Source of the DNA: Nitrospirota bacterium
GTDB taxonomy: Bacteria > Nitrospirota > Thermodesulfovibrionia > Thermodesulfovibrionales > Magnetobacteriaceae
Length of the DNA: 64,000 bases
Direction of reading: 5' to 3'
Assembly: GCA_015233015.1 (NCBI GenBank)
Contig: JADFYO010000004.1
Coordinates: 1-64,000, forward strand
The notes under the pieces are model-generated. The model saw only the letters and a program-made list of their open reading frames with translations. It was not told where the DNA came from and made no database searches. The position numbers and the translations under genes were made by a program. Below, in pieces: positions 7,184 to 16,629 of the stretch (position 1 is the first letter of the stretch; each line of letters opens with the position of its first letter).

Positions 7184-8737
7184 TTATCGCGTAAGTCCTT
7201 TTCTTTTATATGCAACCATTTGGACAATCTCCCGATTAGTAAAGCGCTCGTGTACGTCCGGTTCGGGAATGCCTCCCCTTCTGTTTGAGTTGTGGACAGG
7301 GATTGAAACGGCATCGTAGTATTTATATATCGCCTCGGAAGGGGCTATGGCGGTCTTGCCGGAGATGCCTGAAACACTTACGGGAAATACCCAGTCAGGC
7401 AGCTTATCCGCTGGAAAACTATTAACTAACCGTGCGTCGATTACCTTCATGCCCGTATAAAAAATAAGCGGAAACTCAGGGTCGAAAACGAAAACAGACT
7501 GCTCGGGGGATGCCTCTTTCTTAAGGAACTTCACAATGTCCTCAAGACGATTGGTATAGGACGTTGTAATCTCAGAGATCAAATCCACAAGTGTCAGCCG
7601 TGGGGTGTGCCTGCCGTTAAAGGGATATGCCGTGGGGACAAAGTTGGTGGTGACCAGCACTATCGTCAGGGCAGTTCGTAAGAGCGCGGGCTTGACGTAT
7701 CTGATTATCAGTCCGGCTTCGATAATTGCAAATACAGGCAATAACGGGGTAATGTAGCGCAGGTTCTGCCCCGGCCCAAGCGACATGACAAACACTTGCA
7801 ATAGTATGATAAGCCAGAGCAATTTCCCTACATCGGCCTCAACCTGAGGTTCGCCGTCAGCGGCGGGGGCGCCTTTGACGCGGTGATAGATATGATAAAT
7901 AACCGGTAATATAAGCAGAATAAGAGGAAAGCAATGAAAGTGTATCTCTTTTGAGTAAACCAAAAGCCCCTGAATGAAATTCACGTTCTCCATGTAAGCG
8001 CTTTGTCTTAAGGGCCTCGCGTATAAAATCCACGGCAGGCAAGCGCACACAAACAGTCCAAGCCCAACGCTAAGACGGTAAAAAATCCCGCCATAGCGCC
8101 TCCGTATAAGGACAGCCCAAATCCCTATGGCGATTAAATTGCCGGGCACTACGACATAGTTGCAGTAGAACTGTAAACACAACGCCGCGCCAACATGCCA
8201 GACGCCTCGCATAGTATTGTGTTTTAAAATAATGTAAAGCCCGTAAATAAGCCATATCTGGCCGAAAATAATCAACGAATAGTAGCGTCCCTGTCTTGCG
8301 TGAAGGATAAAAAGTTCTGTCGAGGCAAAAAAAATGGCTGAAAGCACAGCCTTTTTATAATCGCCGGAGATACGAAAGGCCAAAAACATAAGGGCAAAAA
8401 CGGAGAGAAATCCAACTATGGCGAAAGGCAGGCGTGCCGCGGCGGTTGACTTGCCCATGAGAGAGAAGGAGGCCGCCGCAAGGTACTCGCCAAGCCACGG
8501 CCTCCATGTCCAGATATGATTTTCATTGGAATCCACATTCTGGCCGTACAGGGTAATCGTGTTCCTGCCGTCTGTGTTAAGCGGCAGACCATACTTTTCG
8601 ATATTCAGGGCAAGGAGGGCTGTCTCGGCCTCATCCCCCCATAAAGGTCTGCCGCCAAGATTGTAAAGCAGCGTGAACACACTGAAGATGGCCAGAACCG
8701 CTATATATATTTTTATAGAGTTCGGGGGTAAGTTCAC
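7184..8737 (-). CDS. GT-C membrane glycosyltransferase (ArnT/PMT-like), paralogue 1
   Basis: This 517-residue polytopic inner-membrane protein of the PMT/ArnT superfamily would transfer a sugar from a polyprenyl-phosphate donor to a lipid or protein acceptor on the periplasmic face. The first periplasmic loop has the catalytic-type acidic motif WGDEAETALLA near residue 35, followed by WTWRPWLGEYLAAASF and GKSTAAARLPFA. Around ten hydrophobic segments follow, then a soluble C-terminal domain (EFPLIFYTGMKVIDARLVN). It is the last gene of a four-gene minus-strand operon, overlapping the preceding gene by 4 bases (ATGA). Its N-terminal third is nearly the same as in paralogue 3 but its C-terminus is the most divergent of the three. 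The sugar and acceptor are not predictable. Confidence 0.85.
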   Translation of the reverse strand: MNLPPNSIKIYIAVLAIFSVFTLLYNLGGRPLWGDEAETALLALNIEKYGLPLNTDGRNTITLYGQNVDSNENHIWTWRPWLGEYLAAASFSLMGKSTAAARLPFAIVGFLSVFALMFLAFRISGDYKKAVLSAIFFASTELFILHARQGRYYSLIIFGQIWLIYGLYIILKHNTMRGVWHVGAALCLQFYCNYVVVPGNLIAIGIWAVLIRRRYGGIFYRLSVGLGLFVCACLPWILYARPLRQSAYMENVNFIQGLLVYSKEIHFHCFPLILLILPVIYHIYHRVKGAPAADGEPQVEADVGKLLWLIILLQVFVMSLGPGQNLRYITPLLPVFAIIEAGLIIRYVKPALLRTALTIVLVTTNFVPTAYPFNGRHTPRLTLVDLISEITTSYTNRLEDIVKFLKKEASPEQSVFVFDPEFPLIFYTGMKVIDARLVNSFPADKLPDWVFPVSVSGISGKTAIAPSEAIYKYYDAVSIPVHNSNRRGGIPEPDVHERFTNREIVQMVAYKRKGLTR

Positions 8738-10314
8738 TTCGAGCCTTGTTTTCTCTTATAGATGACGAATTTTTCTTTCTCGTCAGTAGTGAAGTATTCA
8801 TATTTATCAGGGTCGGGGATGCCGCCTGCCCTTTTAGATTTATGGACTTCGATTTCAATCGGCGTGAAGTCCTTAGACAAATCATTGGGGATATTATCCG
8901 GTTTCAGGTCAAATACGCATGACGGGCCGGCCGGGAAAAACCAGTCCGGCACCGGCATTTTTTTAGTGTCGATATACCTGCCGTCGATTATCTTCATATC
9001 CGTGTAGAATATCAGTGGAAACTCGGAATCGAAGACCAAAACGGAGTCGTTTGGGGCGGCCTCTTTTTTGAGAAATGCAACGACATCGTTAAGCCTGCCT
9101 GTGTATGGCGAGGCAACAGAGCGCATTAAATTAATTACAGGGAAGGCAGGCTTGTGGCCGTACCGAAAAAAATACAATCCAAAAATCGACAACAGATTTG
9201 TGAAACAAATGAGTCCAACCAGCACATACCGCGGCAGTGCGGCTTTAACATATCTCGTAAGCAGCAAGGCCTGAAGGATACAAAACACAGGGATAAGATG
9301 CGTGAAATAACGTGAGTACAATCCCGGCGCAGCTGAAATTATAACAAGCTGAACTGGTATTATAATCCACAAAAAAAACTCCAGATCTTTATGAACCGGC
9401 TCTGCTGGCGTTTTCCCTGCGGCGATTTGACCGGTGCCCCATAATCTCCCGAATATCAGGTACCCTGCAGGGATTAACAACAGTATGAATGGAAACATGT
9501 GAAAGTTTATCTCAACCGCATAGTAATGAATCTTGGGAATATAAAGCCTGTTACTGACCTGTCCGGCCTGGCGCCAGGGCTTTGCGTAGAGAAGCCACGG
9601 CGTTACCATCGACGCAAACGCCGCAAATCCTGAGATGACAGAACGCCAGAGGCGCTTGTTGCGTTGCTGTGCAAGGATTGAGGTAAATACGATGGCTGTG
9701 ATATTCCCTATAACAAGAATATAGTTACAGTAAAATGTAACTGCAAGGGCCAAAGACATATGAACTGAGCCGCGTCTGGAGCGTCCTGCAAAGAGATGAT
9801 AAAGCCCCAGTATCAGCCAAATCTCCGCAAAAATCACAATCGAATAGTACCTGCACTGTCTGCAATGAAGTATAAACATCTCCGATGTAACAAGGCACAG
9901 CGCGGCTATAATAGCCTTCTCGTGGCTTCCGGTCATTTTATACACCAAACGGGTCAGCAAAATGACACAGAAAAAACCAAATGCCGCAAAAGGCAGCCTC
10001 GCCGCGGCGGTTGACTTGCCAAAAATGGAAAAAGACGCCGCTGCCAGATACTCTCCAAGCCACGGCGTCCATGTCCAGACCTGCTCTTTATTGGCGTCCA
10101 CGTTTGGGCCGGCGAAGGTTATCAGGTTTTTGCCGTCGGAGACCTTTGGAAGTCCATGCTTTGTTATGCTTTCGGCTAAGAGCGCGGTGGTTGCCTCGTC
10201 TCCCCACAGGAGCCTGTCGCCAAGGTTGTAAAAGAGCGTAAGGGCGGCAAATACGGCTAAAGCCAAATAAACGGCTGCCCTGTAAGCGTGTTTAATGTCC
10301 GCTTGTGAGTTCAC
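8734..10314 (-). CDS. GT-C membrane glycosyltransferase (ArnT/PMT-like), paralogue 2
   Basis: The 526-residue paralogue has the same architecture: an N-terminal membrane anchor, WGDEATTALLAESI with the conserved Asp-Glu, then PWLGEYLAAASFSIFGKSTA, multiple membrane spans and a C-terminal soluble part (DWFFPAGPSCVFDLKPDN). It overlaps both neighbours by 4 bases, so the three glycosyltransferases are translationally coupled. Its loop-1 signature is the odd one out (ANKEQVWTWTPW instead of SNENHVWTWRPW), while from about residue 125 to the end it is nearly identical to paralogue 3. This suggests different donor or acceptor specificity in the loop and recent recombination elsewhere. Confidence 0.85.
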   Translation of the reverse strand: MNSQADIKHAYRAAVYLALAVFAALTLFYNLGDRLLWGDEATTALLAESITKHGLPKVSDGKNLITFAGPNVDANKEQVWTWTPWLGEYLAAASFSIFGKSTAAARLPFAAFGFFCVILLTRLVYKMTGSHEKAIIAALCLVTSEMFILHCRQCRYYSIVIFAEIWLILGLYHLFAGRSRRGSVHMSLALAVTFYCNYILVIGNITAIVFTSILAQQRNKRLWRSVISGFAAFASMVTPWLLYAKPWRQAGQVSNRLYIPKIHYYAVEINFHMFPFILLLIPAGYLIFGRLWGTGQIAAGKTPAEPVHKDLEFFLWIIIPVQLVIISAAPGLYSRYFTHLIPVFCILQALLLTRYVKAALPRYVLVGLICFTNLLSIFGLYFFRYGHKPAFPVINLMRSVASPYTGRLNDVVAFLKKEAAPNDSVLVFDSEFPLIFYTDMKIIDGRYIDTKKMPVPDWFFPAGPSCVFDLKPDNIPNDLSKDFTPIEIEVHKSKRAGGIPDPDKYEYFTTDEKEKFVIYKRKQGSK

Positions 10315-11888
10315 TTCGTGCCTGCTTTTCTCTTGTAGATAACGAATTTTTCCTTTTCGTCAGTAGTGAAGTATTCATATTTATCGGGTTCGGGGATGCT
10401 GCCCGCCCTTTTGGATTTATGGACTTCGATTTCAATCGGCGTGAAGTCTTTAGCCAAATCATCGGGGATATTATCAGGTTTCATGTCAAATACGCATGAC
10501 GGGCCTGCCGGGAAAAACCAGTCCGGCTTCGGCATTTTTTTAGTGGAGCAATACCTGCCGTCGATTATCTGCATATCCGTGTAGAATATGAGGGGAAACT
10601 CGGTTTCAAAGACCAGAATGGATTCGTTTGGGGCGGCCTCTTTTTTGAGAAAAGCAATGACATCGTCCAGTCTGCCCCTGTACGGCACGGCAATAGAGCG
10701 CATTAAATTAATTACAGGGAAGGCCGGCTTGTGGCCGTACCGGAAAAAATACAATCCGAAAATCGATAACAAATTTGTGAAACAAAGGAGTCCGACCAGC
10801 ACATACCGCGGCAGTACGGCCTTAATATATCTTGTAAGCAGCAAGGCCTGAAGGATACAAAACACAGGGATAAGGGGTACGAAATACCGCACAAACAGTC
10901 CCGGCATAATCGAAATTATCGCAAGCTGCAAGGGTATTACTATCCACAAGAAAAGCTCAATATCTTTATGAGCGGGCTGAGCTTTAGTTTCTTCAACCGG
11001 GATGTGCCTCCCGCCGCCTGAAAGCCGCCTTAAAATAAAATACACGGCAGGGATTATCAGGAGCGCCAGGGGAAACATGTGGAAATTCATCTCTACCGCA
11101 TAGTAATGAAGTTTGGGAATATAGAGCCTGCTATCAAGCCTCCCGGCCTGTGCCCATGGCTTTGCGTAGAGAATCCACGGAGCGGCCATCGACGCAAATG
11201 CCGCAAATCCTGAGATTATATAACGCAGGAGGCGTTTTTTATGGCGCTCCCGTACGAGCAGTGCGGCAGATGCGACGGCTACGATGTTCCCTATGACAAT
11301 GATGTAGTTGCAGTAAAATTGGACGGCAAGGGCCAAAGACATATGAAAGGCGCCGCGCCTGCCGCGTCCCGTGAAAAGATGGCAAAGCCCCAGTATCAGC
11401 CATATTTGCGCAAATATCACAACCGAATAGTACCTGCACTGTCGCGCATGGAGGATAAACAACTCCGATGTTATGAAACACAACGCCGCTATAATGGCCG
11501 TCTCGTGGCTGCCATAGATTTTATATACTAAGCGGGTAAGGAAAACGGCGGAGAGAAATCCAACTATGGCAAAAGGCAGACGCGCCGCCGCAGTTGACTT
11601 GCCAAAAACAGAGAAAGACGCGGCCACAAGGTATTCGTCAAGCCAGGGGCGCCATGTCCAGACATGGTTTTCGTTGGAATCGACAGTATGCCCATAGAGG
11701 GTAATCGTGTTCCTGCCGTCTGTGCTCACCGGCAGGCCATATTTCATCACGTTTGAGGCAAGCAGGGCAGTCTCGGCCTCGTCCCCCCAGAGGATTCTGC
11801 CGCTGAGATTATAAAAGAGTGCCGCAGCGGTAAATATAGAGAGAAGGATATAAACGGAAGTAGTGCCGCGTCTTACGGGTGTTGTCAA
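10311..11888 (-). CDS. GT-C membrane glycosyltransferase (ArnT/PMT-like), paralogue 3 (mosaic)
   Basis: The 525-residue protein has the family motif ILWGDEAETALLASNV near residue 35, followed by several membrane spans and a soluble tail. Residues 1 to about 120 match paralogue 1 (TDGRNTITLYG, DSNENHVWTWRPW, AIVGFLS), including an identical DNA stretch near 11549-11571. The remainder (from about TRLVYK on) matches paralogue 2, down to the C-terminal FTPIEIEVHKSKRAG and YEYFTTDEKEKFVIYKRK. The gene overlaps the ndh stop by 4 bases. I interpret it as a recombinant of the other two, or the template from which they were converted. Confidence 0.85.
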   Translation of the reverse strand: MTTPVRRGTTSVYILLSIFTAAALFYNLSGRILWGDEAETALLASNVMKYGLPVSTDGRNTITLYGHTVDSNENHVWTWRPWLDEYLVAASFSVFGKSTAAARLPFAIVGFLSAVFLTRLVYKIYGSHETAIIAALCFITSELFILHARQCRYYSVVIFAQIWLILGLCHLFTGRGRRGAFHMSLALAVQFYCNYIIVIGNIVAVASAALLVRERHKKRLLRYIISGFAAFASMAAPWILYAKPWAQAGRLDSRLYIPKLHYYAVEMNFHMFPLALLIIPAVYFILRRLSGGGRHIPVEETKAQPAHKDIELFLWIVIPLQLAIISIMPGLFVRYFVPLIPVFCILQALLLTRYIKAVLPRYVLVGLLCFTNLLSIFGLYFFRYGHKPAFPVINLMRSIAVPYRGRLDDVIAFLKKEAAPNESILVFETEFPLIFYTDMQIIDGRYCSTKKMPKPDWFFPAGPSCVFDMKPDNIPDDLAKDFTPIEIEVHKSKRAGSIPEPDKYEYFTTDEKEKFVIYKRKAGTK

Positions 11889-13153
11889 GTCTGTTTTTTC
11901 TTCCGGGCCTGAAATGCCCTCAATGGCAGTATAAGCCTGATTGCACGCTCAAATAACAGATAATCCATTGTCCAGTTGATTACCACCATCAGGCGGTTGC
12001 GAAAGCCTATCAGGTTAATCAGGTGGACGATAAGCCAGAGTATCCACGCGAAAAAGCCCTTGAAGGCCCTCTTGCTTACCAGCGCTACGGCCGTATTGCG
12101 CCCGATTGTGACCATCGCCCCCCTGTCTTTATATACAAAGGGCGTTGTCTGCGTGCCTCTTAGTTTGCGGATTATGTTTTTCGCGGCATGTGCGCCCTGT
12201 TGAACCGCCACCGGGGCGGTCATAGGAAGCTGCCGTCTGGCCTCTTCCATCGAAGAGAGGTCTCCGATGACCGATACCTCGTCACGGCCCTGAACCTCAA
12301 GCGTGGGCAGCACCATGAGAAGCCCGTTTCTCGCGGTTGGCAGTCCCCAAGTCTTTGCAACAGGGTCAGCGCATATGCCGGCAGTCCAGACAACGGTCTG
12401 CGTGGGCAGGATGTTTTTGTCTTTGAAATGAACGGTATCGGGCGTGACCTTATCCACTATTGTCTCAAGCATGACATTGACCTTCATACGGTATAATCTG
12501 TCAAGGGCGTAATCGCGGAGTATTTTAGGAAATGACAGCAGCACACTGTTGGCAGCCTCGACGATAACCACTTTTACGTAATCGAAGTCGATGGCCGGGT
12601 AGTCTTTTCTGAGCGGGCCGTGAATGAGTTCGGCCAGTGCTCCGGCGAATTCCACACCCGTAGGCCCGCCCCCTACAATCGTAAACGTAAGCATCTGTTG
12701 TCTTTTGTCGTCGTCTATGTTTCTGGAGGCAAGCTCGAAACATTGCAGGATGTGGTTCCTTAGGGTGATGCCCTGTTCAAGGGTCTTCAGTTGAAAGGAG
12801 TTTTCGGCCGCCCCGGGTGTGCCGAAAAATTGAGTGGAGCTGCCGGTTGCAAGGATAAGATAATCGTATGTAATGGCATATTCATCGCTGAAGACGGTTC
12901 GCTTGTCTAAATCAATCCGGTTGATCTCAGCGAGGACGAACCTGACGTTTTTAAATCTTCGCAAAATACTTCTGACAGGATAAGCAATGTCCTCAGGCTC
13001 AAGTTCAGCCGCCGCTACCTGATAGAGAAGCGGCAAAAAGGTGTGATAGTTATTCCTGTCGACAAGAATTACGTCAACGGGCTGATTGGCAAGGGTCTTT
13101 GCCGCCCAAAGCCCGCTGAAACCTGCTCCGGCTATCACAACGCGGGGTCTCAT
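11885..13153 (-). CDS. ndh: Type II NADH dehydrogenase (NDH-2), FAD-dependent
   Basis: This 422-residue membrane-associated flavoenzyme passes electrons from NADH to quinone without pumping protons. The N-terminal FAD Rossmann motif is VVIAGAGFSGLWAA (residues 4-17), followed by the NDH-2 quinone-side segment NYHTFLPLLYQVAAAELEP. The second dinucleotide motif TFTIVGGGPTGVEFAGAL lies near 160. VSVIGDLSS is the second FAD contact, and VAVQQGAHAAKNI follows. The C-terminal tail (ILWLIVHLINLIGF and a basic amphipathic end) is the membrane-anchoring helix. It is the first gene of the operon with three glycosyltransferases, an unusual pairing. On the coding strand a TATAAT box lies in the 185-base upstream gap, though no good -35 is visible. 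Confidence 0.93.
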   Translation of the reverse strand: MRPRVVIAGAGFSGLWAAKTLANQPVDVILVDRNNYHTFLPLLYQVAAAELEPEDIAYPVRSILRRFKNVRFVLAEINRIDLDKRTVFSDEYAITYDYLILATGSSTQFFGTPGAAENSFQLKTLEQGITLRNHILQCFELASRNIDDDKRQQMLTFTIVGGGPTGVEFAGALAELIHGPLRKDYPAIDFDYVKVVIVEAANSVLLSFPKILRDYALDRLYRMKVNVMLETIVDKVTPDTVHFKDKNILPTQTVVWTAGICADPVAKTWGLPTARNGLLMVLPTLEVQGRDEVSVIGDLSSMEEARRQLPMTAPVAVQQGAHAAKNIIRKLRGTQTTPFVYKDRGAMVTIGRNTAVALVSKRAFKGFFAWILWLIVHLINLIGFRNRLMVVINWTMDYLLFERAIRLILPLRAFQARKKKQT

Positions 13154-13340
13154 GTTCTATTGCTCGTAACGGGGTTTCTCATTCTTATATTATATCAGTT
13201 ACTGTTTTAATTTTCCACAGCTATGTGATATACTGACAGTGTGTAAATTCATCGATAAATAGAATTATATATTTAGATTATGGGTCAACAAAAGAAATGA
13301 CAAGGGTGGCGGGTGGCTGTATGAGAAGAATGGTGGCTTC

Positions 13341-13733
13341 ATGAGAAGGATAGCTGTAAAAGAAACTTATAAAGACGGGCAGGTAATAATTAAAGAGGGC
13401 GGCTATGGCGAGGGCACGTACTTAATAATCTCAGGCAAGGTTGCCATCACCAAAAAGATGGATAACGAGAATCTGAACATAGCGCTGTTGGAACAAGGCG
13501 ATTATTTTGGCGAGATGAGTTTTTTAGACAGACAGCCGCGTTCAGCCTCGGCAATTGCCGTAGGGGACGTGCAGCTTGGGCTGATAGACAAGGATTTTCT
13601 CGAAGAGGAAATAAACAAGACATCTGAGGAATTTCGCCATATACTCAATACTTTGACGGCTCGGCTGCGAAAGACATCATCTCTGTTGCTAAAGCTGACC
13701 GCAGAGAATCACGAACTGAAAAAACAGAAGTAA
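13341..13733 (+). CDS. Stand-alone cyclic-nucleotide-binding domain protein
   Basis: The 130 residues form one cNMP-binding fold. EGGYGEGTYLIISGKVAIT supplies the beta roll. The phosphate-binding cassette is GDYFGEMSFLDRQPRSASAI, with the Glu and Arg that contact the cyclic phosphate and ribose. A helical tail (TLTARLRKTSSLLLKLTAEN) may be a coiled coil. There is no DNA-binding or catalytic domain, so it presumably acts by protein contact. It lies just upstream of a HEAT-repeat protein with a cyclase domain, suggesting a producer-sensor pair. A partial repeat, ATGAGAAG, precedes the start at 13321 and recurs at 13341; the first copy ends in a stop after eight codons. Confidence 0.88.
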   Translation: MRRIAVKETYKDGQVIIKEGGYGEGTYLIISGKVAITKKMDNENLNIALLEQGDYFGEMSFLDRQPRSASAIAVGDVQLGLIDKDFLEEEINKTSEEFRHILNTLTARLRKTSSLLLKLTAENHELKKQK

Positions 13734-13916
13734 AATGCCTGTTGCCGGTCTGTTTCCCGGCGTTAGCGCGGCTGACCCAAAGGAGACACTGAAAAAGGGC
13801 GAGGGCGCGGTGGATGAAAGATTTATTAGTGGAACGGGGGTATCCCTGTGCAGGGGTGTCCCTGTACAATCGGACGATGCTGCTTAAGGCGGGTGGTGCT
13901 ATTAAAATAATATTAT

Positions 13917-16037
13917 GTGTTAACAGGTCTGAGAGACGCTGCCCTACATTACAAGGGTATAATCCCGACACCGGTCGATAGCGTGTTTGAAGGTTCAAAA
14001 ATAAAGAAGCTTATCGCCGAGCTTAATGAGGCTAAGACCGAAAGCGGCCAGTCAAAGGCAATAGAAGCCCTCGTACTTTATGGCAGGAAGGCCTATCCCC
14101 GTATAATCGACGCCTTTCGAAACAGGCGTCTTCATCAGACAAGATTTAAGACGGTTCTTTTCCGGTTATGCGACGCCCAGTACCTGCCCGATATATTGCA
14201 GCTTATCGGCGACCCATCTGAGGAAATACGCAGAACGGCAAAGGAATTCATTCTGAAAAGATATGCGGAGGCGGCAGCCAGTCTGTTGCTTGATTACCTG
14301 AAGAGCGACGACAGCGGTTACAGAATGGCTGCCGTTGACTTATTATGCACAATAAAGAGCCAGGCCTGCGTGCCCAGGCTTATGGCGATGTATGGGGAGA
14401 GCGACAGTGAGCTGAAGAAGAATATAATAAGAATATTAGGAGAGACTGACGCCCCCGGCATAACAAAATTGTTGATCAACGCCTTGTCTGACAGCTCGCT
14501 GTCTCTGCGCATTCAGGCGGTACGCGCACTTGCGGTGATAAAAGACCCCGAGTGCATTATCCCTCTTACGCAGCTGCTGACCGAGGATGACACGCTCTTA
14601 AAGCGTGCCGTGCTCGATGCCCTCATAGCAATAGGCGATAAGAGTGCGGCCGCGGCGGTGCTTCATTTATTGAAGGACATTGACCTTGTCATAAGACAAA
14701 AGTCAACCGAATGCGTAATACAGCTTGCGGATGCAACCATTGTCCCCGATATCATAAAGCTGATGAGAGATAAGGACGTAAACGTAAGGCGGTGTGCCGT
14801 AGATGTATTGAATAATATCAGGGACCCGAGCACGGCGGACAGCCTTGTGGCTGCCATGAAGGACTCAGATTGGTGGGTAAGGCAGATAGCTACGGACGCG
14901 CTCACAGAGGTAAAGGGCGAGAACATCATTAAATTCTTCATTACTATGTTAAAGGACTCCTCGGATGTAAACATGAGGCGGTGTGCCGTGGAGTTTTTCA
15001 ATAAAGTTACAGACCCTTCCGCTCTGGAACCTCTTATTTCGGCCTTGACCGACGCCGACTGGTGGGTCAGGGAGAAGGCCGTTACGGCGCTGGGTGTGTT
15101 AAAGGACGAGCGAGCGGTGGCAGCGCTTTCAGGTGTTATCGACGACAGCGAGATAAAGTGGGTCATACCGTCGGCGCTTGCATCGATAGGCGGCCAGAAG
15201 GTTATCGAACCGCTGTTTGTCCTGCTTTCCGATGCGCAGAAGCGCGTTAGAGTAGGGGCTTTAAAGGCGCTTGGGAAGTTAAAAGATCCCGGCACGCTTT
15301 CTAAGCTAAAGGAGATGCTCGACGACGAGGAAGGCGAAGTGCGCCTCGAGGCAGTCAACGCCCTTAAGGCACTAACCGGCAGGGTCTTTAAGTCTGGCGA
15401 AGGAAAGCCGCAGCAGCCGCAGCAGACCCTGAGCACAATGATGGGGTTTGTGCTTCCCGAGGGGTCTATTCAAACCGAGGCAATCCTTGTCCTGGATTTG
15501 TGCAACTCCACTGGCATAGCCAATAAGTATGGCGACCAATTTGCCCTTGACCTTACAAAGATACTGACAGAAAAGGTACGTCCTGTCGCAAAAAAAGAGA
15601 GTTCCCGGTTTATGAAAAGCACGGGTGACGGTTTCCTGATAACCTTTCCAAAAGTTCCTAACGCGGTTCGTTTTGCCTTCACCCTTCTGAAAGAAATAGC
15701 CGCGCACAATGCGACGACAGAAGATGACTCTGCAAGAATTCAGCTGCGCTTTGCCATAAACCAGGGCGAGACGAGAATAGACGCCAAAGGGGACAGGCTT
15801 GGCGTTGCCACCAATATGACGTTTCGCGTAGAGGGCATCAAGTGGGAAGATTTGATCTCTTTGGAAGGCGGAATGACAAAGGATGAGCTGCCGTTGGTTG
15901 ACCGCGTCCTGGTAACAGAACACGTTATAGAAGACGCGATGAAAATGGAAGGAATGAAATCCCGGCTTGTGGGATTATTTGACCTGAAAGGCATCAGCGG
16001 CCTTCACAGGGTGTATCTTATCACAGATACGCAATAG
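13917..16037 (+). CDS. HEAT-repeat protein fused to a class III adenylate/guanylate cyclase domain
   Basis: The 706-residue protein has about 12 HEAT/PBS-lyase-like repeats (residues 60-490), with motifs such as DWWVREKAVTALGVLKDERA. A C-terminal class III nucleotidyl cyclase domain (about 515-700) follows. The two metal-binding aspartates are in VLDLCNSTG and KSTGDGFLITF, and the Asn/Arg pair used in catalysis appears in VATNMTFRVEG, so the domain looks active. It lacks a membrane segment, so it should be cytosolic, with the HEAT solenoid as a regulatory scaffold. GTG at 13917 is the first available start after an in-frame TAA at 13908, but no clear ribosome site precedes it; a GTG near 13989 is an alternative. 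Substrate (ATP or GTP) is not decided. Confidence 0.88.
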   Translation: MLTGLRDAALHYKGIIPTPVDSVFEGSKIKKLIAELNEAKTESGQSKAIEALVLYGRKAYPRIIDAFRNRRLHQTRFKTVLFRLCDAQYLPDILQLIGDPSEEIRRTAKEFILKRYAEAAASLLLDYLKSDDSGYRMAAVDLLCTIKSQACVPRLMAMYGESDSELKKNIIRILGETDAPGITKLLINALSDSSLSLRIQAVRALAVIKDPECIIPLTQLLTEDDTLLKRAVLDALIAIGDKSAAAAVLHLLKDIDLVIRQKSTECVIQLADATIVPDIIKLMRDKDVNVRRCAVDVLNNIRDPSTADSLVAAMKDSDWWVRQIATDALTEVKGENIIKFFITMLKDSSDVNMRRCAVEFFNKVTDPSALEPLISALTDADWWVREKAVTALGVLKDERAVAALSGVIDDSEIKWVIPSALASIGGQKVIEPLFVLLSDAQKRVRVGALKALGKLKDPGTLSKLKEMLDDEEGEVRLEAVNALKALTGRVFKSGEGKPQQPQQTLSTMMGFVLPEGSIQTEAILVLDLCNSTGIANKYGDQFALDLTKILTEKVRPVAKKESSRFMKSTGDGFLITFPKVPNAVRFAFTLLKEIAAHNATTEDDSARIQLRFAINQGETRIDAKGDRLGVATNMTFRVEGIKWEDLISLEGGMTKDELPLVDRVLVTEHVIEDAMKMEGMKSRLVGLFDLKGISGLHRVYLITDTQ

Positions 16038-16067
16038 CTTGTCAGCGGCCGCATTGCGGTTTCTTAA

Positions 16068-16469
16068 TTATAAAATATTTGACAATATCCGGCTTATTTT
16101 TCGTGCAATGGCATATATAACACCATAGATAAACAATGGTATTGAAACGATATTGCCCCAAACAGGTAAAGTTTCTGCCGTATCTGAATTGGAAGGTGAC
16201 GAGATATTTTTATCGCTTACCGGCAAGGCAATGTTCTTAAAGTATTTTAGAGTAACTTGTGTAAAAAAAATCCGCTTAATGTTTAAATCGTGTTTTAGTA
16301 TCTTAAATGCCCCATAACTGAAGCCGTTCTCAGTAAGTTCGATAAACATTTGAAGCGGGCATAGATAGTGCTCCAGTGCCCTTTCCATTTCCGAAGTATT
16401 GGAAAACACCTTGTACCGCTTTTGTATATTCTGAACAATTCTATCAAATAATAATCCTGCCGCTTTCAT
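16068..16469 (-). CDS. Hypothetical protein with a C-terminal membrane segment
   Basis: I do not recognise this 133-residue protein. The N-terminal part (MKAAGLLFDRIVQNIQKRYK, then VFSNTSEMERALEHYL) is helical and basic. A Ser/Asn-rich linker follows, and then one hydrophobic segment, GNIVSIPLFIYGVIYAIA (about 105-122). It is convergent to the HEAT-cyclase gene, with its stop only 30 bases away. The intergenic CCGCATTGCGG could act as a weak shared terminator. Coding status is plausible rather than certain. Confidence 0.5.
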   Translation of the reverse strand: MKAAGLLFDRIVQNIQKRYKVFSNTSEMERALEHYLCPLQMFIELTENGFSYGAFKILKHDLNIKRIFFTQVTLKYFKNIALPVSDKNISSPSNSDTAETLPVWGNIVSIPLFIYGVIYAIARKISRILSNIL

Positions 16470-16629
16470 GTCTTATTCTACCACGCAGGGAAGGGTTATT
16501 GTAAGCCGGTGCGCAAAAAAACCGTCTGGCCTGTCGGCAATCTCCCGTACCGGCAATGGGTGAACACGCGGAGAAAGCATTTTCACTGAGGACAGTGTCT
16601 GCTGTAAGGGCGTAGCTTATCCGTCAGCT

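Noticed and set aside
13645..13998. 117-codon minus-strand frame between cNMP and HEAT genes
   Set aside because: It overlaps two well-supported plus-strand genes and has no family pattern.
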